34,712 bases of DNA from Pseudomonadota bacterium. GTDB taxonomy: Bacteria; Pseudomonadota; Gammaproteobacteria; Pseudomonadales; Halieaceae. The stretch's first letter is position 1. The number at the start of each line of letters is the position of its first letter. Under the pieces are notes generated by a model. That model worked only from the letters and a program-made list of their open reading frames with translations. It did not search any database and had not been told where the DNA came from. Position numbers and translations under genes: made by a program. The stretch covers positions 1-34,712 of the forward strand of contig JADFVW010000024.1 in NCBI GenBank assembly GCA_015222725.1. Reading direction: 5' to 3'. Below are positions 1 to 9,238 of the stretch, in pieces.

Positions 1-68
1 GCTGAAAGTGGAGTAGTATAGAGGGGGTTGAGTTTGCTGAGAATGTGACATATTGTCACAGGATTAGC

Positions 69-815
69 CTAAAAAATATAACCGAGAGTAAAGGAATACA
101 ACACAGGCGCATAACCCGTCTGGGAGAATAGATTCATATCTATCTCCTGCTCACCAATAATAACTTTGCCATTACCCCTGGCTTCGATATCCAGATAATA
201 GGCCTCTGCAGATACGAATAGCTTATCCGTTACCATAAAATCCAGCCCGACAGATAGCGTCAGACCGAAGGAATCATCGATCTCAAGCTCAATGCTTTCG
301 GCACCAAAGCTCGGAGCCAGATCCGGGTTAATATCTGTATCACCAGCCACCACATAATTAAAACCGAGACCCACAAAAGGCTGCCACCTTGATTGTGTAT
401 CCATGGGGAAATATTGGGCAGTAATAACCAGGGGGTACGCTTCAATGTCGCCTATTGGCACACCTTTGACCAGGCCTGTCGTGCCGACGATTTCAAAAAC
501 CGGAGGTTTAGACAATAACAATTCAAAGGCGAGATGATCTGTCGCAAAGTAGCTGACATTAACTATTGGCACACTTTGACTTTCTACGCCTATCTCTCCG
601 AGCTCAATGCCGCCCAGGTCGATTGAATCTGAATCTTCCCTGGGGTCAATAACCGCCACGCCAGCCCGAACCAGAAAGTCGCCCTTCTCGTAGGCGAACC
701 CACAGGGAGAGAAAAACACAATGGCCATCCACACTACCAGGCGTAATAGAAAAATATTCTCCGAGAACATGGAATGCATCCCCGCACCCTCATCCCTTCT
801 ATTTTGAAGTTTCAA
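69..815 (-). CDS. OmpW/AlkL-like outer membrane protein
   Basis: ORF 248 aa; signal peptide, beta-barrel OmpW-like pattern (VRAGVAVIDP..., ...YAPVLYSFTLGYIF with terminal aromatic F). Start may be internal (MHSMF, ~779). Directly downstream of rubredoxin and AlkB. Confidence 0.85.
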   Translation of the reverse strand: MKLQNRRDEGAGMHSMFSENIFLLRLVVWMAIVFFSPCGFAYEKGDFLVRAGVAVIDPREDSDSIDLGGIELGEIGVESQSVPIVNVSYFATDHLAFELLLSKPPVFEIVGTTGLVKGVPIGDIEAYPLVITAQYFPMDTQSRWQPFVGLGFNYVVAGDTDINPDLAPSFGAESIELEIDDSFGLTLSVGLDFMVTDKLFVSAEAYYLDIEARGNGKVIIGEQEIDMNLFSQTGYAPVLYSFTLGYIF

Positions 816-999
816 GGCTTACGAAATCCTCTTTATAGCGCACTGCGCAATCCGGACAGACGAATTCTTCCGGCAAGTCCGCAAACTTCATTCCCGGGGG
901 ATAACCCTCATGGGCGTCCCCCTTGGCTTCATTGTAGACGTAGCCACAGTCTGGGCACTGGAAACAACTCATATCGGAACTCCTGTCCTGGGGACTCAA
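799..999 (-). CDS. Rubredoxin (alkane hydroxylase-associated)
   Basis: 66 aa with CPDCGYVYNEAKGD...PPGMKFADLPEEFVCPDCAVRYKEDF; two CxxC iron ligand pairs. Start possibly at internal MSCFQCPDCG (~972). Confidence 0.9.
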   Translation of the reverse strand: MSPQDRSSDMSCFQCPDCGYVYNEAKGDAHEGYPPGMKFADLPEEFVCPDCAVRYKEDFVSLETSK

Positions 1000-2222
1000 G
1001 CTGCAACAGCCTCTGCTTGATGGAACAAAGTATCCGATACTTCAGTCTGCTTCGGGTAACGCGCGAGCAGTGCTTCCAGCTTGCCCGGCTGAACATTTAC
1101 ATTATCGAGGTCGCCGGCCACATGGGGAAGAGCCATCAGGCGCTTGTCCATTATCCGATACCACAGGGGTGGAATATAGGCAGCGACGAACATTCCAAAG
1201 TAGCCCGTTGGCAGGGATGGCAGGTCCGGAAAGTCTCGCAGACACTGGTAACGGCGAACCGGGTGGGCGTGATGGTCTGAATGCCGCTCCAGGTGAAACA
1301 ATAGTATATTGGAGAACACATGGTTGGCATTCCAGCTATGGTAAGGCTGGCAGCGCTCATAGCGACCACTGGCTTCTTTTTTGCGCAGCAGGCCGTAATG
1401 CTCGATGTAGTTGGCACTGGTCAGCTGCCACCAGGCCCAGAAATTATGAACGGCCAGGAACAGAACCATAATCCAGCCAAAGCTCGCAATCAGGGCCAGT
1501 TGCACAACAGCAGTAATAGCGTATGACTGAAGAATTTCGTTGTCAAAGCTCCACACATTTTTACCGGTGCGCTCCAGACGATCATTTTCAAGCTTCCAGC
1601 CGCGTTTAAATGCGCCGGGAATTTCTCGACGCACAAACTGGTAGATTGATTCGCCCATACGCGAGGTCGCTGGATCTTCCGGTGTGGCCACATCACGATG
1701 ATGGCCGCGATTGTGCTCAAGACAAAAATGACCGTAGGCAGGAACGGCCTGCACTATTTTCGCCAGGTTACGCTCCAGCCGGCTTTTCTTGTGGCCGAGC
1801 TCGTGGGCTGTAACCAGACCCAGCCCACTGTAGATGCCGCCGGTAATCGCCAAAGCCAATACAGAAAGCAGTGACACTGACTGCGTGCCTACAAAAATGG
1901 CAAGCGCAAATAGTACCGCATAGTGAATAGGAACAGTGAAATAGGTTAGCCAGCGATAATAGCGATCTTCCTCTAATTGCGGAACCAGTTCCTCGGGGGG
2001 ATTATTCTCATCCACACCAAATATGGCATCAAACAATGTCGATACACCATAAATGAATACCAGTGGCGCCAGGAAGGACCACTCACTGCCCGTTGCCATA
2101 TACAGCCCGATACCACTGACGGCAACTAATGGATAAACCATCGACGCCAGCCACAGGTAACGCTTTTTGTCACGGTATGTGATTTGGCCCTTGTCGGAGC
2201 TCTCAAATTTATAGACCTTCAT
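996..2222 (-). CDS. alkB: Alkane 1-monooxygenase, AlkB family
   Basis: 408 aa integral membrane diiron enzyme; His motifs HELGHK, EHNRGHHRDVATPEDPA, NYIEHYGLLR and HLERHSDHHAHPVRRYQ. Confidence 0.95.
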   Translation of the reverse strand: MKVYKFESSDKGQITYRDKKRYLWLASMVYPLVAVSGIGLYMATGSEWSFLAPLVFIYGVSTLFDAIFGVDENNPPEELVPQLEEDRYYRWLTYFTVPIHYAVLFALAIFVGTQSVSLLSVLALAITGGIYSGLGLVTAHELGHKKSRLERNLAKIVQAVPAYGHFCLEHNRGHHRDVATPEDPATSRMGESIYQFVRREIPGAFKRGWKLENDRLERTGKNVWSFDNEILQSYAITAVVQLALIASFGWIMVLFLAVHNFWAWWQLTSANYIEHYGLLRKKEASGRYERCQPYHSWNANHVFSNILLFHLERHSDHHAHPVRRYQCLRDFPDLPSLPTGYFGMFVAAYIPPLWYRIMDKRLMALPHVAGDLDNVNVQPGKLEALLARYPKQTEVSDTLFHQAEAVAA

Positions 2223-2347
2223 ATCATATCTCCAGATAATTGCGCTTTATCCACTTTGAGTAACGATAGTAACCAGTATTACTTGTATTCTCGATTGTAT
2301 TTAATGACAATGTGTAAGTCATATTACGCCATTATGGAGTATCCAGC

Positions 2348-3367
2348 TTGATTGACGACCTACCCACCCCGGCGACCTATACCCGGGTCTTGCTGCAATC
2401 AACCCCCGCCAAAGACCGGGCCAGATTACTTCATCTAACTGATTTGCATGAAGAATTCCTTTCATCTTCAAGCAGCATACGCGCGGACCAGCAGATACAG
2501 GTGTTTCGCAACGCACAGAAAATGGCGACCAGGCCAGACTGGGCTCTTTCTCTGGGAGATCAGCTTAATGTCAACAGCCATGGGTCACTGGGGTTTGCCG
2601 CGCTAAGCGCACCAACCTTGGGTAAGAGTCTGGAGACCCTGGCCGCTTTTGCACGAATACGTGCTCCTTACTTATCGTTCAAGTTCGAGCAATCACAGGA
2701 TCGCTTCTACTTTAATGTTGAACCCGAATTTGAGCTGGGAGACCTCGAAATCGCCCTGGATGAAATTGTCCTGCAAATAGTAGACTCGCTAATAACTGTC
2801 GTTCTGGGAACCAGGGGCCCGGGAATTAAAATTATGTTGAGTTACCCTGCGCCGGCATACGCTGATAATTATGCCCGCTTCTTTACTGCACCCTACGAAT
2901 TCAGCCAGGCTTTTAGTGGAGTAGAGCTCCCTTCTGGTCTATGCCAGGTACCCTGCCCACTGCACGATGAACAAAGCTATGTTGCTTCTCTGGCACGCTG
3001 CCGCCTGGCTCTCGCAGAAGTTATCGACCCCACAGATGCTGTTTCCCGGGTTAGAAACTTGCTCGCCGCACACTATGAATACCTTGAAACCGGGACAAAG
3101 AATGGTGAAGCTCCAACGCTGGAGAGTGTTGCCGGCACATTGTGTATGTCACCCAGAACTTTAATACGACAACTTGCCGCCCAAGACAGTGGTTACCGCG
3201 AAATGCTCGAGAAGGCACAGAAAGATACAGCCAGCAGGTTACTTGGACAGGCACGTTACTCTGTCTATGAAATTGCCATGCTGCTGGGTTATAGCGATGC
3301 GGCAAACTTCGGGCGTGCATTTCGGCGCTGGTTCGGTATGGCACCCAGCCAATATCGGCGGCAGTAA
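2348..3367 (+). CDS. AraC family transcriptional regulator
   Basis: 339 aa; C-terminal AraC HTH (VAGTLCMSPRTLIRQLAAQDSGYREMLEKA...YSVYEIAMLLGYSDAANFGRAFRRWFGMAPSQYRRQ); divergent from alkB. Confidence 0.9.
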   Translation: MIDDLPTPATYTRVLLQSTPAKDRARLLHLTDLHEEFLSSSSSIRADQQIQVFRNAQKMATRPDWALSLGDQLNVNSHGSLGFAALSAPTLGKSLETLAAFARIRAPYLSFKFEQSQDRFYFNVEPEFELGDLEIALDEIVLQIVDSLITVVLGTRGPGIKIMLSYPAPAYADNYARFFTAPYEFSQAFSGVELPSGLCQVPCPLHDEQSYVASLARCRLALAEVIDPTDAVSRVRNLLAAHYEYLETGTKNGEAPTLESVAGTLCMSPRTLIRQLAAQDSGYREMLEKAQKDTASRLLGQARYSVYEIAMLLGYSDAANFGRAFRRWFGMAPSQYRRQ

Positions 3368-3504
3368 ACGTTGCCCGAAAGGGGTGCAATCCAACCTGGT
3401 ACGCGGTTACGCCAAGCTAGCTGCTAAGCTTCACCCCCTCTAAACACAAGCCAAGCTGCATGCTGCCAGCGCGGGCGGAGGGAACTCATCGCAACTTTTT
3501 TGGA

Positions 3505-3969
3505 TTAATCACCCTCCAGGTTCAACGACAAGTTTTTGTGGGCAGCAGTAAGCATCGCCACAAACTCACGGCGCTCTTTATCGCTGAACCCGTCAGTTGC
3601 AAGGTCACCGATATCACTGACAACCTGCTCGAGCGGGTCAAATACCGGCGAAGATTTTGGTGTGAGAAACACACGCTTTGCACGTCTATCGGCTGGATCA
3701 TCCCTGCGCTCTAACCACTGATCCTTTTCCAGCCGGTCAATTAACTTGCCCAGGGGGGGCTTGGCCATTATAAGCTGCGCAGCGATCTCCGTTTGAGTCT
3801 GGCCATCGTTTTCATGAAGTAAATATATAACCTCCCACTGTGAGCGCGTGAATCCAAGCTCTTTTACTCGCCGGTTGAATATCCTGGCAGCCATCAAGGC
3901 CAGCTCATGGATGATCGATGCCAATCGAGCCTCGCGATCTTCTATGTCTTTCTCTTGCAGCTCAGCCAT
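3505..3969 (-). CDS. MarR family transcriptional regulator
   Basis: 154 aa; MarR winged helix (LGFTRSQWEVIYLLHENDGQTQTEIAAQL...LIDRLEKDQWLERRDDPADRRAKRVFLT). Confidence 0.9.
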   Translation of the reverse strand: MAELQEKDIEDREARLASIIHELALMAARIFNRRVKELGFTRSQWEVIYLLHENDGQTQTEIAAQLIMAKPPLGKLIDRLEKDQWLERRDDPADRRAKRVFLTPKSSPVFDPLEQVVSDIGDLATDGFSDKERREFVAMLTAAHKNLSLNLEGD

Positions 3970-3991
3970 TTATTACTAACCTATATTATTT

Positions 3992-4003
3992 TAACTATAG
4001 TTA
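3992..4003. promoter_or_regulatory. Putative MarR operator palindrome
   Basis: Perfect 12-bp palindrome TAACTATAGTTA about 22 bp upstream of the MarR start, in the divergent intergenic region. Confidence 0.35.
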
Positions 4004-4070
4004 CTATATGCTTAGTACCTATTACACGGTGATGCCTGAAAGCGTCCCATTAATTGAGGAGATATTCCGC

Positions 4071-4355
4071 ATGAAAGCTTTCCAAATTTTTATTGCAGTC
4101 GCTCTTGTGAGCTTATCGACAGCCAGTATCGCTGAAGACGATGCTAAAATCGAGGCTGCAAAACAAGCCGCTGCTGATACTTGCATGAAAGAGGCACAAG
4201 AAAGGTACAGTTCTGCATCGGCTATAACTGACACCCGAAAGTACAATAAGAGTGGTATGCGGGGTTATTACATTGACATGAAAGTAGGGAAAAACAACAA
4301 GAAAGTAAGATGCATAGCCCAGAACAACGGCAAGGTTATGATTACTTCCAAGTAA
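4071..4355 (+). CDS. Small secreted hypothetical protein
   Basis: 94 aa from ATG 4071 with upstream GAGGAG; Sec signal peptide MKAFQIFIAVALVSLSTASIAED. The longer ORF start at 3918 overlaps the MarR gene and is unlikely. Confidence 0.65.
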   Translation: MKAFQIFIAVALVSLSTASIAEDDAKIEAAKQAAADTCMKEAQERYSSASAITDTRKYNKSGMRGYYIDMKVGKNNKKVRCIAQNNGKVMITSK

Positions 4356-4393
4356 CAGGTATCACTCATCAGGCAAGGTGTTGCTGCTACAGC

Positions 4394-6757
4394 CTATGGT
4401 TGTAGCCTCAGTTCGTATTGTGCATGTTCATTAATGGCCTCGTCACTAAACCACCAGTAACGCTTCTCGCCACTCAACCAACTGTCCAGGAAGTTCTTGT
4501 TCCAGGGATCGAACCAGCGCTCGCTGACACCCCCTGGGAAGTGGGCCTCCACTTTTTCGGTATCTGCCATGTCGATGATGATGCGCATGGAATCGATGAC
4601 TTTGGCCTCATAGGGCTTATCAAATATATACAGACCCCGCATCAGTGTTTCACCGGAGCCACCCATGGCATGCTCGCCACCACCAATCCACTTAGCGGCA
4701 TCTTTGCCGGGTATAAAGGGATGAAAGAACGTAACGGTGTGGGCATCACCCCAGCGCCAGCTCGAACTGTCTTCACCCCAGTTTGCATTCAGCTCTGTCA
4801 ATACCGCCCGCCCTGCTCTAATAATGATGTCGTCCCGATCTTCAATTTGCTCGGTACGTGTATCGTCAAACCAGGGGCTGCCGTCCTGTTCGTACCAACG
4901 CAGTACGCGCTCCTGCCAATAGTAGGTTTGATTCAGGTAGGCCATTAACAGGGACTCATCCATATCATCAGAAAAAGTCTCGATGGCGAAGTGGCGCAGC
5001 ACAGTCTGGAATATCAGCGGTGCGGTTTCGTCCTTGTCATCCAGTAAGTCCCAGGCGGCCAGCTCGCGCGCCAGTGGCTGAAGCTCCGGATCTGCTTCAA
5101 AGGCTGCAATAATAGCAGGCAACATTCGCTGTGCCAGCAGGTTCTTTATATCCAGGTTGAACGCCCAGTGATCGTCGACGCTTACCACCGGCTTCTCAAA
5201 CAATTCCATCAGACGCCGGTAACGCCAGGAGCCGGCAAAGTGTGTGGAGTATTCGTAGGGGTAGTCCGCTTTGGTGACCCGATGGTTCGCCGAGCCCACC
5301 CAGCCCTTGGCGGGGTTTAACTGCAGCGGCATTTCTTCAGGCGGAATACGGCCCTGCCAATTGTCCTGCTCCTTGGGCACCAGGGGCACCAGTCCGTTGC
5401 CCCGGCTGCGAATCGGCACAACTCCAGACCCCATACGGGCAACATTTCCCGCCGTATCCACAACGATGTAGTTCAGAGGCACCGTTGTTTTACCGATTGC
5501 CAGCAGCGCTTCATCCACGGACCGGGCCAGCAGCAACTCCCGGTTCCCGGAATCGGGGCCCACGTATTCCGGCACCGACCAGCGCATGGACAACAGCTTG
5601 CCCTCAACCAGGCTCATACCGTGATCTGAAATAATCGGCCCGCGTATTGTTTCTCTAATCTGCATGGTCTCTACGCGGAAACCGCCTTCGGCTTCTCTAT
5701 CGCGAATGAGCAGCTCTTCCGTGCGCGTCAAAAAAGGCAGGGACTGTCCACCCTGTATGTAATTCGAGCCATTGTCTGGATCCAGCGTTTCGATATACAG
5801 GTCCACCATGTCGGCGTAGCCATTGGTGGCGCCCCAGGCAATATGAGATGTTCTACCCACTCCCAGACCGGGGCCACCCGGTGAGGCCGTGCCAACTGCG
5901 CGCAGTTCCGGCGTGACAATACCCATGGGGTACCAGAAACCCGGCAGGTGGCGTGCATCAAGGTGAGGGTCATTAGACAGAATGGGGGCACCATTGGCCG
6001 ACTTGCCGCCATCACTGGCCCAGGCATTGCTTCCCATGGCATAGCGCGGCTGGTAGTCACTGACCAGGCTGTCATCAAATTGCAGGCCCAGTGAGGCGAG
6101 TTGCGATGGCTCTGCATCAAACTCTGTCGCGGGGTCGTCGGGATTAATGGTGAGAGGGCGCAACTCATACGCCCGCTCTGCGCCAAATTTGTCAATCAAC
6201 TGCAGCGTAAGCAATTCCTGGCGCCAGTTCACCGAACTGCTCCAGATTCTAAAATACTGGATGGCCAAAATATCTTCCAGCGTCCACTGCATCGGTGTGT
6301 GCCCCATCACAGAAAACATCAGGGGATATTCATCCTCCCGATCGGTGATAAAGGCGTTCACACCATTGAGATAGCGCTGCAGGTAATTTCTCTCTTCATC
6401 GCTGAGTCTGCCCAACTGCTCTTTGGCAAATCCGGTGAGGTCCAGCAGGCGAATAATGCGGTCGTTCTTTATACCGCGTTCTCCGATAAACTCCGCCAAC
6501 CGACCGTGCGCCAGATACTTGTACAGCTCCATCTGAAAAGTACGTTCCTGGACATGCAAAAAACCCTGAGCCGTCAGCGCGTCATCCAGGGAGTCGGCAT
6601 AGATGTAAGGAACCCCTGCATCATCCCGCAGCACCTTGACCGGCGCTTGCAGCGCGGAGAGAGTGAGTGTTCCCTCGCGTTGGTATGTATCCAGCCTGGG
6701 AAGGATTAGTACTGCGGCGATAATTAGCAACGTGAGAATCAGAAAGAACTTTTTCAT
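4394..6757 (-). CDS. Penicillin acylase family protein (Ntn hydrolase; penicillin/AHL acylase-like)
   Basis: 787 aa; N-terminal VLRDDAGVPYIYADSLDDALTAQGFLHVQERTFQME; beta-subunit nucleophile motif GSNAWASDGGKSANGAPILSNDPHL; GWVGSANHRV. Confidence 0.9.
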   Translation of the reverse strand: MKKFFLILTLLIIAAVLILPRLDTYQREGTLTLSALQAPVKVLRDDAGVPYIYADSLDDALTAQGFLHVQERTFQMELYKYLAHGRLAEFIGERGIKNDRIIRLLDLTGFAKEQLGRLSDEERNYLQRYLNGVNAFITDREDEYPLMFSVMGHTPMQWTLEDILAIQYFRIWSSSVNWRQELLTLQLIDKFGAERAYELRPLTINPDDPATEFDAEPSQLASLGLQFDDSLVSDYQPRYAMGSNAWASDGGKSANGAPILSNDPHLDARHLPGFWYPMGIVTPELRAVGTASPGGPGLGVGRTSHIAWGATNGYADMVDLYIETLDPDNGSNYIQGGQSLPFLTRTEELLIRDREAEGGFRVETMQIRETIRGPIISDHGMSLVEGKLLSMRWSVPEYVGPDSGNRELLLARSVDEALLAIGKTTVPLNYIVVDTAGNVARMGSGVVPIRSRGNGLVPLVPKEQDNWQGRIPPEEMPLQLNPAKGWVGSANHRVTKADYPYEYSTHFAGSWRYRRLMELFEKPVVSVDDHWAFNLDIKNLLAQRMLPAIIAAFEADPELQPLARELAAWDLLDDKDETAPLIFQTVLRHFAIETFSDDMDESLLMAYLNQTYYWQERVLRWYEQDGSPWFDDTRTEQIEDRDDIIIRAGRAVLTELNANWGEDSSSWRWGDAHTVTFFHPFIPGKDAAKWIGGGEHAMGGSGETLMRGLYIFDKPYEAKVIDSMRIIIDMADTEKVEAHFPGGVSERWFDPWNKNFLDSWLSGEKRYWWFSDEAINEHAQYELRLQP

Positions 6758-6774
6758 AATAAATACCCTGCGAC

Positions 6775-6950
6775 AGTCCCAAATGGTGCTTGCTTAAGCT
6801 AAGTGTAGGGCTGGGCTGGTATTGCCTGGCAGGACCGTCTGCAGCCATGGATGGCTGCAGCGAGCCTCCATGGATGGATTCACGGCGTGTCCAGCCAGGC
6901 AATACCAGTTCGGCCCAAAACGACAGCTTAAGCAAGCACCATTTGGGACT
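6775..6950. repeat. Palindromic/hairpin repeat element
   Basis: Perfect 26-bp terminal inverted repeat AGTCCCAAATGGTGCTTGCTTAAGCT (6775-6800) / revcomp at 6925-6950, plus inner arms CTGGTATTGCCTGGC (6816-6830) / GCCAGGCAATACCAG (6894-6908) and a hairpin CTGCAGCCAT-GG-ATGGCTGCAG at 6839-6860. Confidence 0.85.
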
Positions 6951-6962
6951 TCCCCCGGAACT

Positions 6963-9221
6963 TTAATACTCGTAAATAAAGTCTACGCCGTAGCTGCGGG
7001 GAGCTCCGAAGGAATTACCTGCGTAACCAAGGCCTTGGTTAACACCGAGATCTGCACCGTACACTTTGTATTCTTCGTCTGACAGGTTTTTGCCCCAGAG
7101 TGCAACACGCATGCTACCGGCATCGCCCAGCATAATTTCAGACAGACCCACCCTGGCGTTAAACAGTGTACGGGACTCGGAATTGCCGTAAGGGCTGGAA
7201 GAAAAATTCTCCGCGTCGGTGTAAGTTGTGTCAAAGCGGGCATCCAGGTAAGCCCAGTCCATGGGTAAATTGTAGACCAGGCTCACAGCACCGGTGCTCT
7301 TGCCATCGGCACGGCCGTTATCGCCGTCAAAATCTGTCTTGCGGTAACCGTAAGACCCTTCGACACTGAAGTTGGCAGGCAGCAAGGCAACAAAATCAAC
7401 CTCAAAACCCTTGGTGGTGTTCTCGCCCGAGTTGCGCACGGTGCGTACACCTTCCACAAACTCGGTAATCTGCAAGTTTTCATTGTCGTTGTAGAACACG
7501 GCCAGGTTGAAACGCAGGCTCTTGTCCAGCCACTCGGACTTCATACCCACTTCCCAGGAAACGGTCTCCTCTGGATCAGCAGGGATATCAAACACGGTAA
7601 AGTCCGTGTAATCCATGTGATTGAGAGCACCAATGCTGAATACACCCGCGTTATAGCCCTCGGCGCGCTTGCCGTAGAAACTGATATCATCATTGAGCTG
7701 GTAGCCCACGATAAGGTCGGTGGTGAACTCATCCCAGTTATCTTTGGCCGTATGCGGGCCGTCCAGACGCGGGTCTTCATCCAACAGGGTTACTTCTTTA
7801 TCGTCCTCGGTATAACGTAGACCCAGGGTCACATCCCACTGCTCGTTGATGTAATACTTCATCTGCCCGTAGGCCGCTTTCGACTCATTCTCCATGCTGT
7901 ACCAGGCCCCCGCGGCAGCGCCCAGGCCACCCAGTAAGACAGGCGTACCGGGCACGTAGAACATGGCGTTCCAGGGGTTAATCTCTTTGCCCTCTTCCTC
8001 GAAATAGAACAGTCCCGCTACATAATCCAATTTGTCGCCAAAAGCCGATCCGATAAACTGGAACTCCTGGGAAAACTGATCCTGCTCCTTGTTATTAGAC
8101 GCATGAAACATGGGGATGGCCACGCCGTCTGACGTTTGCCAGGCACCGCCGTCCAGGTCATTGCCGGGTAAGCTGGACTCATAGTCGCGGTAGGCGGTGA
8201 TGGATTTGATCTGCATGACATCGGTGTCCCACTGCAGTGTCAGGTTGTGCCCCGTCACTTCCGTGTTTTCCTTGCTGTTGCCATCGAGGTCAAACCGCTC
8301 TACCCGTTTTTTGGGCTCAACAACAGACAGCATTTGTGCCAGGGGATTGTAGCCGCCACTGAATACTGAGGTTTGCAAGTTAAAGGAACCGATGATGCTT
8401 GGGTCGGTGGCACCGGGACCCATGTGGGTGATCTGCAGAGGCATGGGAACAGCTTCGATATCGCTGTTGTCGTAGCTATAATCTGCCATGAAATTGTCAC
8501 TGGCTTCCCAACGCAGGGCGATGCGGTAGGCATCGGTGTCTACACTACCCAGGTCCTTCTCGCCTTCGGGATTACGGTTTGTCGCCCAACCATCATAGTC
8601 CTTGAGCATATAGGATATCTTGGCACTCACACCCGCCGCCGTAGGTGTGTCCACAGAAGTCTGTGAACGAAACTCGCCGAAGCTGCCAAAGGTCAGGGCC
8701 TGCTTGAAAGCAAACTCACCCGCGGGCTTTTTGGTGATGATGTTTATCGCACCACCGGTAGTGTTCTTGCCCCATAGGGTGCCCTGTGGACCACGTAGAA
8801 TCTCTACGCGCTCTATATCAACGATATCAAATACGGCACCGGCATTTCGCGCGATATAGGCGCCGTCAATATACATTCCCACTTTGGGGTCAATAGTCAG
8901 GGAGGGCTCGCCGGTGCTGACGCCGCGAATACTGGTACGTATGTTGCCCGCACTACCAAATGTAGGAACGATAGTGACGTTAGGGGCATACTCGCCAATA
9001 TCGGTGGCATTGAAGGCGCCGATCTGCTCCAGGGAATCGGAACTGAATGCAGTAATTGCAATAGGGGTGTCCTGCAAGGAAGCTGACACTCTTTGTGCAG
9101 TGACCACCACTTCTTCCAATTGCGCCTGGGCGGGGCTTGCCAAAGCAAACGCCATGACAACGGGGCTCGCCGCTACTGTCGCCCTTGATACCGCCTTTGC
9201 CAACACGTTCATTTTTCTCAT
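6963..9221 (-). CDS. TonB-dependent receptor
   Basis: 752 aa; signal peptide, LEEVVVTAQRVSASLQDTPIAITAFSSDSLEQIG, plug RGPQGTLWGKNTTGGAINIITKKP, C-terminal YGVDFIYEY. Confidence 0.95.
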   Translation of the reverse strand: MRKMNVLAKAVSRATVAASPVVMAFALASPAQAQLEEVVVTAQRVSASLQDTPIAITAFSSDSLEQIGAFNATDIGEYAPNVTIVPTFGSAGNIRTSIRGVSTGEPSLTIDPKVGMYIDGAYIARNAGAVFDIVDIERVEILRGPQGTLWGKNTTGGAINIITKKPAGEFAFKQALTFGSFGEFRSQTSVDTPTAAGVSAKISYMLKDYDGWATNRNPEGEKDLGSVDTDAYRIALRWEASDNFMADYSYDNSDIEAVPMPLQITHMGPGATDPSIIGSFNLQTSVFSGGYNPLAQMLSVVEPKKRVERFDLDGNSKENTEVTGHNLTLQWDTDVMQIKSITAYRDYESSLPGNDLDGGAWQTSDGVAIPMFHASNNKEQDQFSQEFQFIGSAFGDKLDYVAGLFYFEEEGKEINPWNAMFYVPGTPVLLGGLGAAAGAWYSMENESKAAYGQMKYYINEQWDVTLGLRYTEDDKEVTLLDEDPRLDGPHTAKDNWDEFTTDLIVGYQLNDDISFYGKRAEGYNAGVFSIGALNHMDYTDFTVFDIPADPEETVSWEVGMKSEWLDKSLRFNLAVFYNDNENLQITEFVEGVRTVRNSGENTTKGFEVDFVALLPANFSVEGSYGYRKTDFDGDNGRADGKSTGAVSLVYNLPMDWAYLDARFDTTYTDAENFSSSPYGNSESRTLFNARVGLSEIMLGDAGSMRVALWGKNLSDEEYKVYGADLGVNQGLGYAGNSFGAPRSYGVDFIYEY

Positions 9222-9238
9222 GGAGCTCTCCTGATCTT

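Noticed and set aside
6101-6709. 202-aa plus-strand ORF
   Set aside because: Antisense to the penicillin acylase gene; no domain signature.
6621-7082. Short ORFs over the palindrome (6621..6935 minus, 6822..7082 plus)
   Set aside because: They read through both arms of the hairpin repeat; sequence symmetry explains them better than coding.
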